From the NCBI GenBank assembly GCA_021805445.1, contig JAJZFH010000065.1, positions 1 to 39,914 on the forward strand: a stretch of DNA of 39,914 nt, written 5' to 3'. Made by a program: the position numbers and the translations under genes. This DNA is from Pseudomonadota bacterium. GTDB taxonomy: Bacteria > Pseudomonadota > Gammaproteobacteria > Burkholderiales > Ferrovaceae. How positions within the stretch are numbered: position 1 is the stretch's first letter; every line of letters begins with the position of its first letter. This document shows positions 26,318-35,878 of the stretch, piece by piece. The notes under the pieces were generated by a model that saw only the letters and a program-made list of their open reading frames with translations, made no database searches and had not been told where the DNA came from.

Positions 26318-26938
26318 ATGGAAAACAACCCCGACCTTCAGTTGATGCGTCAGCGTCATCGCCAGCGCCTGATTGGGGTCGGGGTACTGGCGATGACGAC
26401 TGCCGTTGGCGTTCCCCTGTTGCTCGATCAGGCGCGCGCGCCCAAAGAGGAAGCCGTCAGTCAAACCTCCCCGCCTGCATCCGTTGTCCCCGTGGTACCG
26501 CAACTCTACGGTTCTGCGGAGCCCGCAAGGGCACCCGCCGCTTTCGCGCCAAACCGTGTGGTGACTACGGAAGAACTGGTGGACCTGTCTGCTGAAAAAG
26601 AGATCCCTCATCCGGCGGCGGTCCCGGCACAGAAAAAAACCAACCCGGCACCAGAGAGAAAACCGGATGGGGTCAAAGCCAACACGGTGGACGCGGCAGC
26701 AGGAACGGGGAGTTGGATCCAGGTGGGGGTGTTCGCTCATCAGGAACGGGTGACCCTACTGGAAAAAAAATTGCTCAAGTTGGGATTTCCCCCCCAAGTC
26801 GATACCCTCGAGTCGGCGGGAGCACCGCGTTGGCGGGTGCGCATCGGCCCCTTCCTCGATGGTCCGGCGCTGGGTTCTGCCCTGCAACGACTGAATCAGT
26901 TGGGCATACAGGGCATGCGGATGTCATCGCCTCAATAG
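26318..26938 (+). CDS. SPOR domain membrane protein (DedD-like)
   Basis: This 206-residue protein has a short cytosolic start, one membrane segment (about residues 18-36, LIGVGVLAMTTAVGVPLLL), a long Pro/Ala/Lys-rich linker, and a C-terminal SPOR domain (about 127-203, SWIQVGVFAHQERVTLLEKKL and WRVRIGPFLDGPALGSALQRL). SPOR domains bind denuded peptidoglycan at the division site; DedD in E. coli is a division protein. The gene lies between accD and purF, where dedD normally sits. Its last codons overlap the end of the opposite-strand cvpA by 7 bases. Confidence 0.9.
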   Translation: MENNPDLQLMRQRHRQRLIGVGVLAMTTAVGVPLLLDQARAPKEEAVSQTSPPASVVPVVPQLYGSAEPARAPAAFAPNRVVTTEELVDLSAEKEIPHPAAVPAQKKTNPAPERKPDGVKANTVDAAAGTGSWIQVGVFAHQERVTLLEKKLLKLGFPPQVDTLESAGAPRWRVRIGPFLDGPALGSALQRLNQLGIQGMRMSSPQ

Positions 26939-27468
26939 TGAAAGGGTTGGGACAGAGCCGGCGGTAACCAACTCAGAACCCGGTGGACGCCCTGCATGGC
27001 GTAGGGCAGGAGGCGCGCATCCTTCCAGTCGGCCTGACGCGGCAAGGGAGTCAACCCGGCCAGCAGGAGCAGGGCCAGGAGGATCAATCCTCCGCGCAGC
27101 AGGCCGAACAGTGCCCCCAGCAGGCCGTCCAGGGAACCCAGGCCGATCTTTTTGACGATGCGTTGGAGCAGGGTACTGATCAAACGTACCAGAATCAGGA
27201 CTCCTACAAAAATCAACAGGAAGGCCAGTACCCAGCGCAAGACCTCCTGGGAGATCCAGGGATGCAAGGCATGAGCCAACTTTTCGCTCCAGGCGTGCGC
27301 TACCCAGAAGGCCAGAAGCCAACTGACCAGACTGAAAAATTCCCGTACCATGCCACGGGCCCAGCCGAACAGGGTGGAAGTCAACAGTATCCCTGCCAGC
27401 AACAGGTCTATCCAGGTATAGGTGGCGAAGTAGGTCCAGAGGGAACTGTGCAGGATGTCATCGATCAA
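26932..27468 (-). CDS. cvpA: CvpA family membrane protein, on the opposite strand to its usual neighbours
   Basis: This hydrophobic protein has about 178 residues and several membrane helices, with TWIDLLLAGILLTSTLFGWARGMVREFFSLVSWLLAFWVA-type CvpA features near the N-terminus and LDGLLGALFGLLRGGLILLALLLL in the last part. CvpA is needed for colicin V production and envelope tolerance in E. coli; its activity is unclear. There is no ATG; the TTG at 27468 is the most likely start, giving LIDDILHSS before the conserved core. In other Proteobacteria it runs in the same direction between dedD and purF. Here it is inverted, convergent with the SPOR gene and divergent from purF. Confidence 0.88.
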   Translation of the reverse strand: MIDDILHSSLWTYFATYTWIDLLLAGILLTSTLFGWARGMVREFFSLVSWLLAFWVAHAWSEKLAHALHPWISQEVLRWVLAFLLIFVGVLILVRLISTLLQRIVKKIGLGSLDGLLGALFGLLRGGLILLALLLLAGLTPLPRQADWKDARLLPYAMQGVHRVLSWLPPALSQPFHY

Positions 27469-27502
27469 GGAGCAGACTCTCGAAATTAAAGGCGGGCCGT
27501 CT

Positions 27503-27508
27503 ATTCTA
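27503..27508 (-). promoter_or_regulatory. candidate -10 of cvpA (TAGAAT)
   Basis: On the minus strand TAGAAT lies 34 bases before the proposed cvpA TTG start. No good -35 is seen. The same TAGAAT hexamer stands before gpmA, tsaD and the DUF262 gene. Prediction only. Confidence 0.35.
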
Positions 27509-27629
27509 GCATCGACCCCCATTCCGGGGGCTGGACTGCGGGGTAAAATTTGGGCGGCGCGGTTTCCCAGCCGAACTGGCATAAATCCGCTAAAATGACG
27601 CCTTGTCATACTCTGCGAGGACAGGGCTC

Positions 27630-29150
27630 ATGTGCGGAATCGTCGGGATCGTGGCGAACTCACCGGTCAACCAGTTGTTGTATGATGCCCTCCAGCTCCT
27701 GCAGCACCGCGGTCAGGACGCCGCAGGCATCACGACCGCGCAAGGCAATGTCTTTCACATGCATAAGGGGCTGGGACTGGTGCGGGATGTCTTTCGTACC
27801 CGCGACATGCGCTCCCTGCTGGGCAACATGGGCATCGGCCATTGCCGTTATCCGACAGCAGGGTCTGCCGTTTCGTCCGCAGAAGCCCAGCCGTTCTACG
27901 TCAATTCTCCCTTTGGCATCGTTCTGGGACATAACGGCAATCTGACCAATACCGCTGTCCTGCGCGCCGAATTGTTTGAAGAGGACAGACGCCATGTCAA
28001 TACCCGTTCGGACTCGGAAGTTCTGCTCAATGTGCTGGCCCATGAACTGGATGAAGTGGCTCAGGGACATCGCCTGAGTACCCCGGAAGTCTTTGCGGCG
28101 GTGACACGGGTGTACCAACGCTGCCGCGGCGCTTATGCCGTAGTGGCCCTGATTGCCGGTCATGGTCTGCTGGCTTTTCGCGACCCTTTCGGCATTCGCC
28201 CCCTGGTGATTGGATCTCATGAAACGCCCCAAGGCACGGAGTACATGGTAGCCTCGGAGAGCGTGGCGCTGGATGCGTTGGGCTTTACCTTGATGCGTGA
28301 TGTCGAACCCGGCGAAGCCCTTTTCATCGATCAGAACGGGCGCCTGCACACGCTCCTCTGTGCTCCGCAGGCACGCAAGGTGCCATGCATCTTCGAATTC
28401 GTCTATCTGGCCCGGCCCGATTCGGTCATGGATGGGATTTCCGTGTATGAAACCCGTCTGCGGATGGGAGAACGGCTGGGACAGCGGATTCGTCGATTGG
28501 CGCCGAACCTGGCGGTGGACGTGGTCATTCCCATTCCCGACACGAGTCGGCCCAGCGCCCTGCAACTGGCTACCACGCTGGGCGTGCCTTATCGCGAAGG
28601 GTTCATCAAGAATCGCTACATCGGACGCACCTTTATCATGCCCGGTCAAGCGGAGCGGAAGCGTTCCGTTCGACAGAAGTTGAATGCCATTGCCCAGGAA
28701 TTTCGCGGCAAGTCGGTCCTGTTGGTGGACGATTCCATCGTACGGGGCACCACCAGCCGGGAAATCGTTCAGATGGCGCGGGACTGTGGCGCAAAACAGG
28801 TGATCTTTGCCTCGGCAGCCCCCCCCGTGCGTTTTCCCAACGTGTATGGCATCGACATGCCGACTCGGCGCGAATTACTGGCCACCGGACGGGATGACGA
28901 GGCCATTGCCCGGGAAATCGGGGCAGATCGGGTGTTCTACCAGGATCTGGGAGATCTGGTGCTGTCCGTGGAGGGGGACAGTTATGGGATTCATGAATTC
29001 GATACTTCCTGCTTCAATGGTTGGTATGTCACGGGAGATGTGGACGAGGCCTATCTGCAAGTGCTGGAAAATCGGCGCTCGGATGAAAAGGAAGAGCAAA
29101 CCCAGCAACTGGATCTGGATTTCAACTTGCGCGCGACGGCGGCGGCGTAA
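27630..29150 (+). CDS. purF: Amidophosphoribosyltransferase
   Basis: PurF makes phosphoribosylamine from PRPP and glutamine, the first committed step of purine synthesis. From ATG 27630 it has 506 residues and begins MCGIVGIV, with Cys2 as the glutaminase nucleophile (the residues before it are removed or absent). The glutaminase part has [11 protein letters not shown] and GHNGNLTNT; the PRTase part has the PRPP loop [36 protein letters not shown] is typical. GCGAGGACAGG precedes the start. metZ follows 10 bases after the stop, the usual order. Confidence 0.98.
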   Translation: MCGIVGIVANSPVNQLLYDALQLLQHRGQDAAGITTAQGNVFHMHKGLGLVRDVFRTRDMRSLLGNMGIGHCRYPTAGSAVSSAEAQPFYVNSPFGIVLGHNGNLTNTAVLRAELFEEDRRHVNTRSDSEVLLNVLAHELDEVAQGHRLSTPEVFAAVTRVYQRCRGAYAVVALIAGHGLLAFRDPFGIRPLVIGSHETPQGTEYMVASESVALDALGFTLMRDVEPGEALFIDQNGRLHTLLCAPQARKVPCIFEFVYLARPDSVMDGISVYETRLRMGERLGQRIRRLAPNLAVDVVIPIPDTSRPSALQLATTLGVPYREGFIKNRYIGRTFIMPGQAERKRSVRQKLNAIAQEFRGKSVLLVDDSIVRGTTSREIVQMARDCGAKQVIFASAAPPVRFPNVYGIDMPTRRELLATGRDDEAIAREIGADRVFYQDLGDLVLSVEGDSYGIHEFDTSCFNGWYVTGDVDEAYLQVLENRRSDEKEEQTQQLDLDFNLRATAAA

Positions 29151-29160
29151 GGGAGGGCCG

Positions 29161-30372
29161 ATGATGATGACAGAATATGTTCCGCAGGCGGATGACGAAT
29201 GGGCCCTGGAAACCCGTGCCATCCGCTCGGGGATTCACCGCAGCGCTTTCAATGAACATTCCGAAGCCCTCTATCTGACCTCCAGTTATGTCTTCGACGA
29301 TGCACAGCAGGCGGCGGACCGTTTTACCAATCGTGAACCGGGCATGATCTACTCCCGTTTTACCAACCCGACGGTGAGCGCCTTTCAGGAGCGGTTGGCT
29401 GCGCTCGAAGGGGCTGAAGCCTGTCTGGCGACATCCAGTGGTATGTCGGCCATCCTCACGGTATTCATGGGGTTGCTCAAAGCCGGGGACCATGTGGTGG
29501 CTGCGCGCAGTTTGTTTGGGTCCACGGTGCAAATGCTGACCGGCATTCTGGCGCGTTTTGGGGTCACCAGCACCTTTGTGTCCCTGAGCGATCTGCATGC
29601 CTGGGACCGGGCTGTACGTCCCGAAACCCGTTTGTTTTTCGTGGAGACCCCCGCCAATCCCACCATGGAACTGGTGGACCTGGCCGGTTTGGCCACGGTG
29701 GCCCATGACCATGGAATCCACCTGGTGGTGGACAACTGTTTTTGCACCCCCATCCTGCAACGCCCCCTGGAACTGGGAGCGGATCTGGTGGTCCACTCAG
29801 CCACCAAATACCTGGATGGACAGGGGCGGGTACTGGGCGGAGCGATCCTGGGCTCCCAGGCACTGGTCATGGACGGTCCGATCTATCAATTCGTGCGCAC
29901 GGCGGGTCCGAGCCTGAGTCCCTTCAACGCCTGGGTCTGCCTCAAGGGAATGGAAACCCTGGCCCTGCGCATGGAAGCTCAATGCGCCCGCGCCCAGGTG
30001 CTGGCCGAATGGCTGGAGACCCTGCCTGGGGTGACACGCGTGCTGTATCCCGGGCTGCCCTCTCATCCCCAGCATGATTTGGCTTTGCGTCAGCAGGGCG
30101 GCAAAGGGGGGGCCGTGGTGACCTTTGAAGTGGCGGGAGGGCAAGAGGAGGCCTGGCGCATCGTCGATGCCTTGCGGCTGATTTCCGTCACGGGCAATCT
30201 GGGGGACACCAAAAGTACACTGACGCACCCGGGCACCACGACTCATGGCCGATTGAGCGAGGAAGTGCGCCAGGCGGCGGGCATTACGCCCGGAATGCTA
30301 CGCCTGTCCGTGGGGCTGGAAGCGGTGAGCGATTTGCAACGCGATCTGGCACGGGGGCTAATCCAAGCCTAA
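29161..30372 (+). CDS. metZ: O-succinylhomoserine sulfhydrylase MetZ
   Basis: MetZ is a PLP enzyme that replaces the succinyl group of O-succinylhomoserine with sulfide, giving homocysteine for methionine. It has 403 residues. The PLP lysine is Lys216 in HSATKYLDGQGR; other markers are TSSGMSAI, the NCFCTPILQRPLELGAD block typical of MetZ, and SLGDTKST-like NLGDTKSTLTHPGTTTHG. Three consecutive ATGs (29161, 29164, 29167) follow GGGAGGGCC, so the exact start is open. It follows purF, as in many Pseudomonas- and Thiobacillus-type clusters. The efflux operon begins 73 bases later. Confidence 0.95.
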   Translation: MMMTEYVPQADDEWALETRAIRSGIHRSAFNEHSEALYLTSSYVFDDAQQAADRFTNREPGMIYSRFTNPTVSAFQERLAALEGAEACLATSSGMSAILTVFMGLLKAGDHVVAARSLFGSTVQMLTGILARFGVTSTFVSLSDLHAWDRAVRPETRLFFVETPANPTMELVDLAGLATVAHDHGIHLVVDNCFCTPILQRPLELGADLVVHSATKYLDGQGRVLGGAILGSQALVMDGPIYQFVRTAGPSLSPFNAWVCLKGMETLALRMEAQCARAQVLAEWLETLPGVTRVLYPGLPSHPQHDLALRQQGGKGGAVVTFEVAGGQEEAWRIVDALRLISVTGNLGDTKSTLTHPGTTTHGRLSEEVRQAAGITPGMLRLSVGLEAVSDLQRDLARGLIQA

Positions 30373-30444
30373 TTCTTCTGCGCTATCCTGAAGGTCAGTG
30401 GCCTTTGGCGTCACAGGGATGGATGGTCTGCGAGGGAGAAAGGC

Positions 30445-31803
30445 GTGGGGAGAGGGTGCGGAAATGGGTGGATTCTGGGGTTGACCCTGCTGGCGGGGTG
30501 CTCCTTTTATCAGCCCGAACCTTTGGTGAGCACGCCCACCTGGCCCCAAGGGTTGCCTCGTCTCCAGGTCGATCCCAAAAGCCTGCCCTTTCCCGAACTG
30601 GCCGCCCATCCCTTCGACCCCCGCGATGGTCTGGACATGACGGAAGTGGCCACCCTGGCGGTGGTCAACAATCCCGATCTCAAGTTGGTGCGTGACGATC
30701 TGGGAATCGCGCGGGCTCAAGCCTTCGATGCCGGGTTGTTGCCCGATCCCCAGTTCAATTACTCGCCGCAGATTCCCGAGACCAGTACGCCGGGAGAAAA
30801 TGTCATCGCTTTCGATGTGGGGATCAATTACGACCTGAGCGCCCTGGTGCTGCATCATGCGCGTCAGGCTGCCGCTGAGGCGGAGGCGCGCAAGGCGGAT
30901 CTGGTCCTGCTCTGGCAGGAATGGCAGGTAGTGGGGCAGGCCCGGTTGTTGTTCGTGCGCATTCGTGCCGAAGAGGGTTTACGGGCCACTCTGCTGGAAA
31001 GCCGACAGGTTGCGGCACAACTTCAGCACCGTGAAGAAGGCGCCCTGGCCCAGGGGAATCTGACCGTGACGGTATTGAGCGCGGATGCCACGACGTTGCA
31101 GGGGATCGAGCGTCAGATCAGCGACACGGAACTGGTGCTGTCCCAGAACCGGATGGCCCTGAACGCCTTGCTCGGTCTGGCCCCGGAAACGGTGCTGACC
31201 CTGGTGGGTGAGGCCAAGGTGCCGATTCCCGATGCGGCGGCGGTGCGTGCCCAACTGCCGACCCTTCCTCAACGCCGTCCCGATCTGCGTGCTCTGGCGG
31301 CGGGCTATGAGGCACAGGACCAACGCCTGTGGCAAGCCATCCTGGGCCAGTTCCCGGCCATCAATTTCGGCCTTCTCAAGGCGCGTGACAATAACGGCAC
31401 CAATTATCATGGGTATGCCGTGAGCACGAATCTTCCCCTCTTCAATCGCAACCGCGGAGTCATTGCCATCGAGAAGGCGACCCGCCAGCGCCTGCACGAT
31501 GAATATCAACTGCGCATCGATACGGCGCAACAGGAAATTGCGCAGTTGTTGTCGGATTTGACTCAACTGGAACACACGCTGCATTCCCTCGACGAGAACC
31601 TGTCCCTGCAAACCCGGGTTGCCAGACAGTCGGCGCTGGCCTTGCAGGCGGGGACTCTGGATCTGTCGACGGATGCGCTGGTACAGGAAGCGCGCCTGAT
31701 CAAATTGACGGAAAAAATCACGCTCGAGCAGGCCATGCAGGAAGAGCGTGTGGCGCTCGAGACGCTGGTGGGTGGCGAGTTTCCCAATGAGGAGTTGAAA
31801 TGA
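30445..31803 (+). CDS. TolC-family outer-membrane efflux lipoprotein
   Basis: This 452-residue protein forms the outer-membrane channel of a tripartite pump. A short signal with the lipobox LTLLAGC (Cys19) is followed by two repeats of long coiled-coil helices and barrel strands: LAVVNNPDLKLVRDDLGIARAQAFDAGLLPDPQ opens the first, and LPQRRPDLRALAAGYEAQDQRL with LPLFNRNRGVIAIEKATRQ the second. These are the OEP-family (CusC/CzcC-like) features. The start is GTG at 30445 behind GGGAGAAAGGC. Its TGA overlaps the adaptor ATG (ATGA). It is the first gene of the five-gene efflux operon. Confidence 0.92.
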   Translation: MGRGCGNGWILGLTLLAGCSFYQPEPLVSTPTWPQGLPRLQVDPKSLPFPELAAHPFDPRDGLDMTEVATLAVVNNPDLKLVRDDLGIARAQAFDAGLLPDPQFNYSPQIPETSTPGENVIAFDVGINYDLSALVLHHARQAAAEAEARKADLVLLWQEWQVVGQARLLFVRIRAEEGLRATLLESRQVAAQLQHREEGALAQGNLTVTVLSADATTLQGIERQISDTELVLSQNRMALNALLGLAPETVLTLVGEAKVPIPDAAAVRAQLPTLPQRRPDLRALAAGYEAQDQRLWQAILGQFPAINFGLLKARDNNGTNYHGYAVSTNLPLFNRNRGVIAIEKATRQRLHDEYQLRIDTAQQEIAQLLSDLTQLEHTLHSLDENLSLQTRVARQSALALQAGTLDLSTDALVQEARLIKLTEKITLEQAMQEERVALETLVGGEFPNEELK

Positions 31804-32828
31804 ATCGATTCGTGACCGGACTGTGGGTGTTGGCGATGGTCCTGGGCGCCGTGACTGCCCAGGGGGAGGAGGGGGGCACGGTACAAATCCGTACCCGGCC
31901 TTTGCTGCGTCAAGCCATGAGTTTTACGGTGACGGGCTATGGTACGGTGACTTCGACCCCGCGCAATACTCAAAGCATTGCCTTGCCCCGTGCCGGGATG
32001 GTGGATCAGGTGCGGGTGATGCCCGGACAGCGGGTGGCGCGGGGAGACCCCCTCTTCGAGTTCGTGACGGACCCGGCCGGCGTGGTGGGTCATACCCAGG
32101 CGCAGACCGCGTGGATCTTTGCGCGCAACGAATATGCCCGTCTTCAACGGCAGTACGAACAACAACTGGTCACCGTCAGCCAACTGGAGGCCGCCCGCAA
32201 GGCACTGCACGATGCCGAAAGCGCCTTGCAGGCCCAGGATCGGTTGGGGGCGGGTAGTGAACGGGTGACCGTTGCCGCCCCTTTTGAGGGGGTGATCCTG
32301 ACTCAAAGCGTGGCACAGGGCGAACGCATTCCCGCAGGGACCACCATTTTGCAATTGGCGCGACGGGCGCAGCCCCAGGTTCAATTGACGCTTCCCGTGG
32401 AGGAGGCCGGGCAAGTGCGCGAGGGCATGCCGGTCACCCTGACTCCGCTCTTCGGGCGGGCACAAACCTGGCGCGGAACCGTGGTGGCCCTTCATGGCAT
32501 GATCAACACCCAGACGCAGGGGGTGGATCTGTGGGTCCGACTGGATCCCGGCGTGGATCCGGTCCTGGGCATGAAGGTGCGCGCGACACTCGAGGTGCGG
32601 GCCCAGACTCTATGGGTCGTACCGCGTTCCGCGGTGTTGCGCGATGAGGCGGGGGAGGCGTATCTTTTTCAGGTACAGGGGGATCATGCCCGCCGTGTGG
32701 TCGTGACTGCCTTTGAAAACGGAGCCATGACGGGGGTCGAGGGGGAGGTGAACCCAACCTTGCCGGTGGTGGTGGAGGGAAACTATGAATTGGCCGACGG
32801 CATGGCCGTGCGCGAGTCCGGACGATGA
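31800..32828 (+). CDS. RND efflux periplasmic adaptor (HlyD/MFP family)
   Basis: This membrane fusion protein of 342 residues links the inner-membrane pump to the channel. It has a signal peptide (WVLAMVLGAVTAQG), a barrel-sandwich half-motif with QSIALPRAGMVDQVRVMPGQRVARGDPLFEF, a coiled-coil hairpin (about residues 95-150) and the second half AAPFEGVILTQSVAQGERIPAGT, then the beta-barrel and C-terminal domain. No Met-rich or His-rich metal-binding segment is visible, unlike many CusB/CzcB proteins, so the substrate is not indicated. It overlaps both neighbours by 4 bases. Confidence 0.92.
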   Translation: MNRFVTGLWVLAMVLGAVTAQGEEGGTVQIRTRPLLRQAMSFTVTGYGTVTSTPRNTQSIALPRAGMVDQVRVMPGQRVARGDPLFEFVTDPAGVVGHTQAQTAWIFARNEYARLQRQYEQQLVTVSQLEAARKALHDAESALQAQDRLGAGSERVTVAAPFEGVILTQSVAQGERIPAGTTILQLARRAQPQVQLTLPVEEAGQVREGMPVTLTPLFGRAQTWRGTVVALHGMINTQTQGVDLWVRLDPGVDPVLGMKVRATLEVRAQTLWVVPRSAVLRDEAGEAYLFQVQGDHARRVVVTAFENGAMTGVEGEVNPTLPVVVEGNYELADGMAVRESGR

Positions 32829-35800
32829 ACTGGGGGCGTTGGGTACGCGCCCACCGGCGTTCCTTGCTGTTTTTTTTGCTGGCACTGGTGATTGCCGGGA
32901 GTGTGACGGCCTTTCGGTTGCCGGTCACCCTCTTTCCTCAGGTGGATTTCCCCCGGGTGGAAGTGACTCTGGATGCGGGGGATCGACCTGCCGAGCAGAT
33001 GGCCATGCTGGTGACCATCCCGGTAGAGGAGATGGTACGCCGGGTGCCTGGGGTACTGTCGGTTCGTTCCACCACCAGTCGGGGTACGGCTGAAGTTTCG
33101 GTGAATTTTCCCTGGGGGCGCGACATGACCGTGGCGACCTTGCAGATCGATGCGGCCATCGCGCAGATTCTGTCCACCCTGCCTGCCGGGACGACCATGC
33201 TGACCCGTCACATGGACCCGACGGTCTTCCCCTTCATGGCCTATAGTCTGACATCGGATCGGGTGCCCCTCACGGTGCTGCATGATGTGGCGCAATACCA
33301 GTTGCGTCCGCTCCTGTCGGGGGTGGAAGGGGTGGCACGGGTTCAGACCGTGGGAGGGGCTCAGGAGGAGTACCGGGTCACCCTCGATCCGGGCCGGTTG
33401 CAGGCCTACGGCCTGACCGTGGCGGATGTGGCGCGGATCCTGGGGGCGGCCAACGTGATTTCGGCCATCGGTCGCCTGGAAGACCATTACAAGTTATATC
33501 TGGGGATTTCCGATACGCGCCTGCAGACCTTGGCGGACCTTCGCCAGACCGTACTGCTGAGCAGTCCCGGCGGGGTGGTGCGGGTCGGGGATGTGGGCGT
33601 GGTATCGTCCAGCACCACGCCCCAGTGGATTCGGGTCAACGCCGATGGGCGTGAGGCTGTCCTGTTGAATGTCTATCAGCAGCCTTCGGGCAACAGTGTC
33701 CAGATTTCCCGCGCCATCGAGCAGCGTATCCGGGCGTTTCATCTGCCGCCCGGAGTCACACTGGCGCGCTGGTACGACCAGAGCCAACTGGTGTTGCAGG
33801 CGGCCGCCAGCGTGCGCGATGCGATTTTCATCGGCGTGGCTCTGGCAGCGGGCATCCTCCTTCTGTTCCTGCGTAATCTCAAGGTGATGATCATTGCCGT
33901 GCTGGTGGTTCCCGCCGTCCTGGCGACCTCCATGATCCTGCTCAGGGTGCTGGGCATGAGTTTCAATATCATGACCCTGGGGGGCATGGCGGCGGCGGTG
34001 GGACTCATCATCGATGATGCCATCGTCATGCTGGAACATATCATCCGTCGCCTGCGTTCCGGTCACGAACTGTCTCATGAGCGGGTGATGAGCGCGGCGC
34101 GGGAGTTTGCGGCCCCTCTGGTGGGGTCATCCGCCGCCACCATGATCATCTTCATCCCTCTGGCATTTCTCGAGGGCGTGACGGGAGCCTTTTTCAAGGC
34201 GTTGTCCCTGACCATGGTGATCTGCTTGTTCCTGTCCTTTTTGGTGACCTGGCTGGCCGTTCCTCTGCTGGCGGATATTTTTCTTGGCCAGCGGGACGCT
34301 TTTCAGGAAGAAGGGGGGCGTCTGACCCGCTGGTGGCATGTTCATTATGAGACTCTGATGCGCGGATTGTTTCGGCACCCCTCGAGGGTTCTGCTGTTCA
34401 TCCTGCCGCTGCTGGGAACTGGGGGGCTGGCCTGGGAGCGGCTGGGGTCCGGATTCATGCCCGCCATGGATGAAGGGGGGTTTGTGCTCGATTACCGTTC
34501 CCCGCCGGGAACTTCGCTGAGTGAAACCGACCGTCTGTTACGTCAGGTGGAAGCCCTCATCAAGGCGGACCCCAACGTGGAGACCTACTCCCGGCGCACC
34601 GGCACGCAATTGAGCGGTGGAGTCACCGAGGCCAACGAAGGTGATTTCTTCATCCGTCTCAAGGGTAAACCCCGCCAGCCCATCGAACAGGTCATGGACC
34701 AGATTCGCAGCAAGGTCGAGGCGCAGGTGCCGGGCTTGCAAATCGAATTGGACCAGTTGATGGAGGACATGATCGGGGATCTGACCTCGGTACCCGAACC
34801 CATCGAAATCAAACTGTATTCCGATGATTCGGAGGCCTTGCAGGGGGTCGCCGTGAAAACGGCCGCGGCCATCAGCGGGATCCCCGGGGTAGTCGATGTC
34901 AAGAATGGCATCAATCCGGCGGGGGACGCCCTGGAAATTCATGTGGATCGGGATCGAGCCGCCCTGGAAGGGGTGGATCCTGCCGTGGTGACGGGACTGT
35001 TGTCGGCCCAACTTTCCGGGGTGGTGGCGACTCAGGTGCAAAACAGTTATAAAATGATCGACGTGCGGGTGTGGGTCCCGGAGTCCGTTCGGACCGACGT
35101 GACTCAGGTGGAACGACTGATGCTGCGCGCACCGGATGGTCATCTCTTTCCCTTGCGGAGGATCGCTACCCTGCATAGCGTCAATGGGCAACCCGAAATC
35201 AACCGTGATAACCTGAAGAGGATGGTTGCAGTGACGGCGCGCATCAGTGGGCGCGACATGGGCTCGACCCTGCGTGCAGTGCAAAAGGTCATGAATTCCA
35301 TCGCCTTGCCGGTGGGGGGCTACTATGCGCTGGGTGGGCTGTATCAGCAACAGCAGGTGGCGTTCAAGGGCCTGGTGCAGGTTTTCCTGGCGGCCGTGGC
35401 CTTGGTGTTCTTGCTGTTGCTGGCGCTTTACGAGCGTTTCCGTATCGCCCTGGTGGTCATGCTGATGCCCCTCCTGTCTTTGGCGTCCATCATGATCGGG
35501 TTGTGGCTGACGGGCATCGAGATCAACATTTCGGCCATGATGGGGATGACCATGATCGTGGGCATCGTCACGGAGGTGGCTATTTTCTACTTTTCCGAAT
35601 GGTGTAGTCTCGATCCCGGTCTGGACCGGCAGACGGCTCTGATCATGGCCGGGAAGAATCGCTTGCGCCCCATCGCCATGACCACCCTGGCGGCCATCCT
35701 GATCCTGCTTCCCCTGGCGCTGGCTTGGGGAGATGGGGCACAGATGCAGCAGCCCCTGGCCATTGCGATCATTTCCGGGATGATGGTGCAACTGCCTCTG

Positions 35801-35878
35801 GTGCTGGTGGTGATGCCCCTCCTGTTTCATGTTCTGACCTCGCATCGCTTTGGACTGAAGAGGAGGCCGCACCCCTGA
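32825..35878 (+). CDS. RND efflux transporter, inner-membrane permease
   Basis: This 1017-residue proton-driven pump has twelve membrane helices and two large periplasmic loops. Typical blocks are FRLPVTLFPQVDFPRVEVT, TIPVEEMVRRVPGV, the TM4 GLIIDDAIVMLEHIIRR (Asp397, Asp398, Glu404), and the TM11 RLRPIAMTTLAAILILLPLAL. TM4 has two adjacent aspartates, like drug pumps (AcrB). TM10 reads GIVTEVAIFYFSE, so the AcrB lysine position is Glu917, as in heavy-metal pumps such as CusA. TM11 has Ile where CusA has Lys. It could be a metal or organic-compound pump. Its stop overlaps the regulator start (TGATG). Confidence 0.93.
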   Translation: MNWGRWVRAHRRSLLFFLLALVIAGSVTAFRLPVTLFPQVDFPRVEVTLDAGDRPAEQMAMLVTIPVEEMVRRVPGVLSVRSTTSRGTAEVSVNFPWGRDMTVATLQIDAAIAQILSTLPAGTTMLTRHMDPTVFPFMAYSLTSDRVPLTVLHDVAQYQLRPLLSGVEGVARVQTVGGAQEEYRVTLDPGRLQAYGLTVADVARILGAANVISAIGRLEDHYKLYLGISDTRLQTLADLRQTVLLSSPGGVVRVGDVGVVSSSTTPQWIRVNADGREAVLLNVYQQPSGNSVQISRAIEQRIRAFHLPPGVTLARWYDQSQLVLQAAASVRDAIFIGVALAAGILLLFLRNLKVMIIAVLVVPAVLATSMILLRVLGMSFNIMTLGGMAAAVGLIIDDAIVMLEHIIRRLRSGHELSHERVMSAAREFAAPLVGSSAATMIIFIPLAFLEGVTGAFFKALSLTMVICLFLSFLVTWLAVPLLADIFLGQRDAFQEEGGRLTRWWHVHYETLMRGLFRHPSRVLLFILPLLGTGGLAWERLGSGFMPAMDEGGFVLDYRSPPGTSLSETDRLLRQVEALIKADPNVETYSRRTGTQLSGGVTEANEGDFFIRLKGKPRQPIEQVMDQIRSKVEAQVPGLQIELDQLMEDMIGDLTSVPEPIEIKLYSDDSEALQGVAVKTAAAISGIPGVVDVKNGINPAGDALEIHVDRDRAALEGVDPAVVTGLLSAQLSGVVATQVQNSYKMIDVRVWVPESVRTDVTQVERLMLRAPDGHLFPLRRIATLHSVNGQPEINRDNLKRMVAVTARISGRDMGSTLRAVQKVMNSIALPVGGYYALGGLYQQQQVAFKGLVQVFLAAVALVFLLLLALYERFRIALVVMLMPLLSLASIMIGLWLTGIEINISAMMGMTMIVGIVTEVAIFYFSEWCSLDPGLDRQTALIMAGKNRLRPIAMTTLAAILILLPLALAWGDGAQMQQPLAIAIISGMMVQLPLVLVVMPLLFHVLTSHRFGLKRRPHP

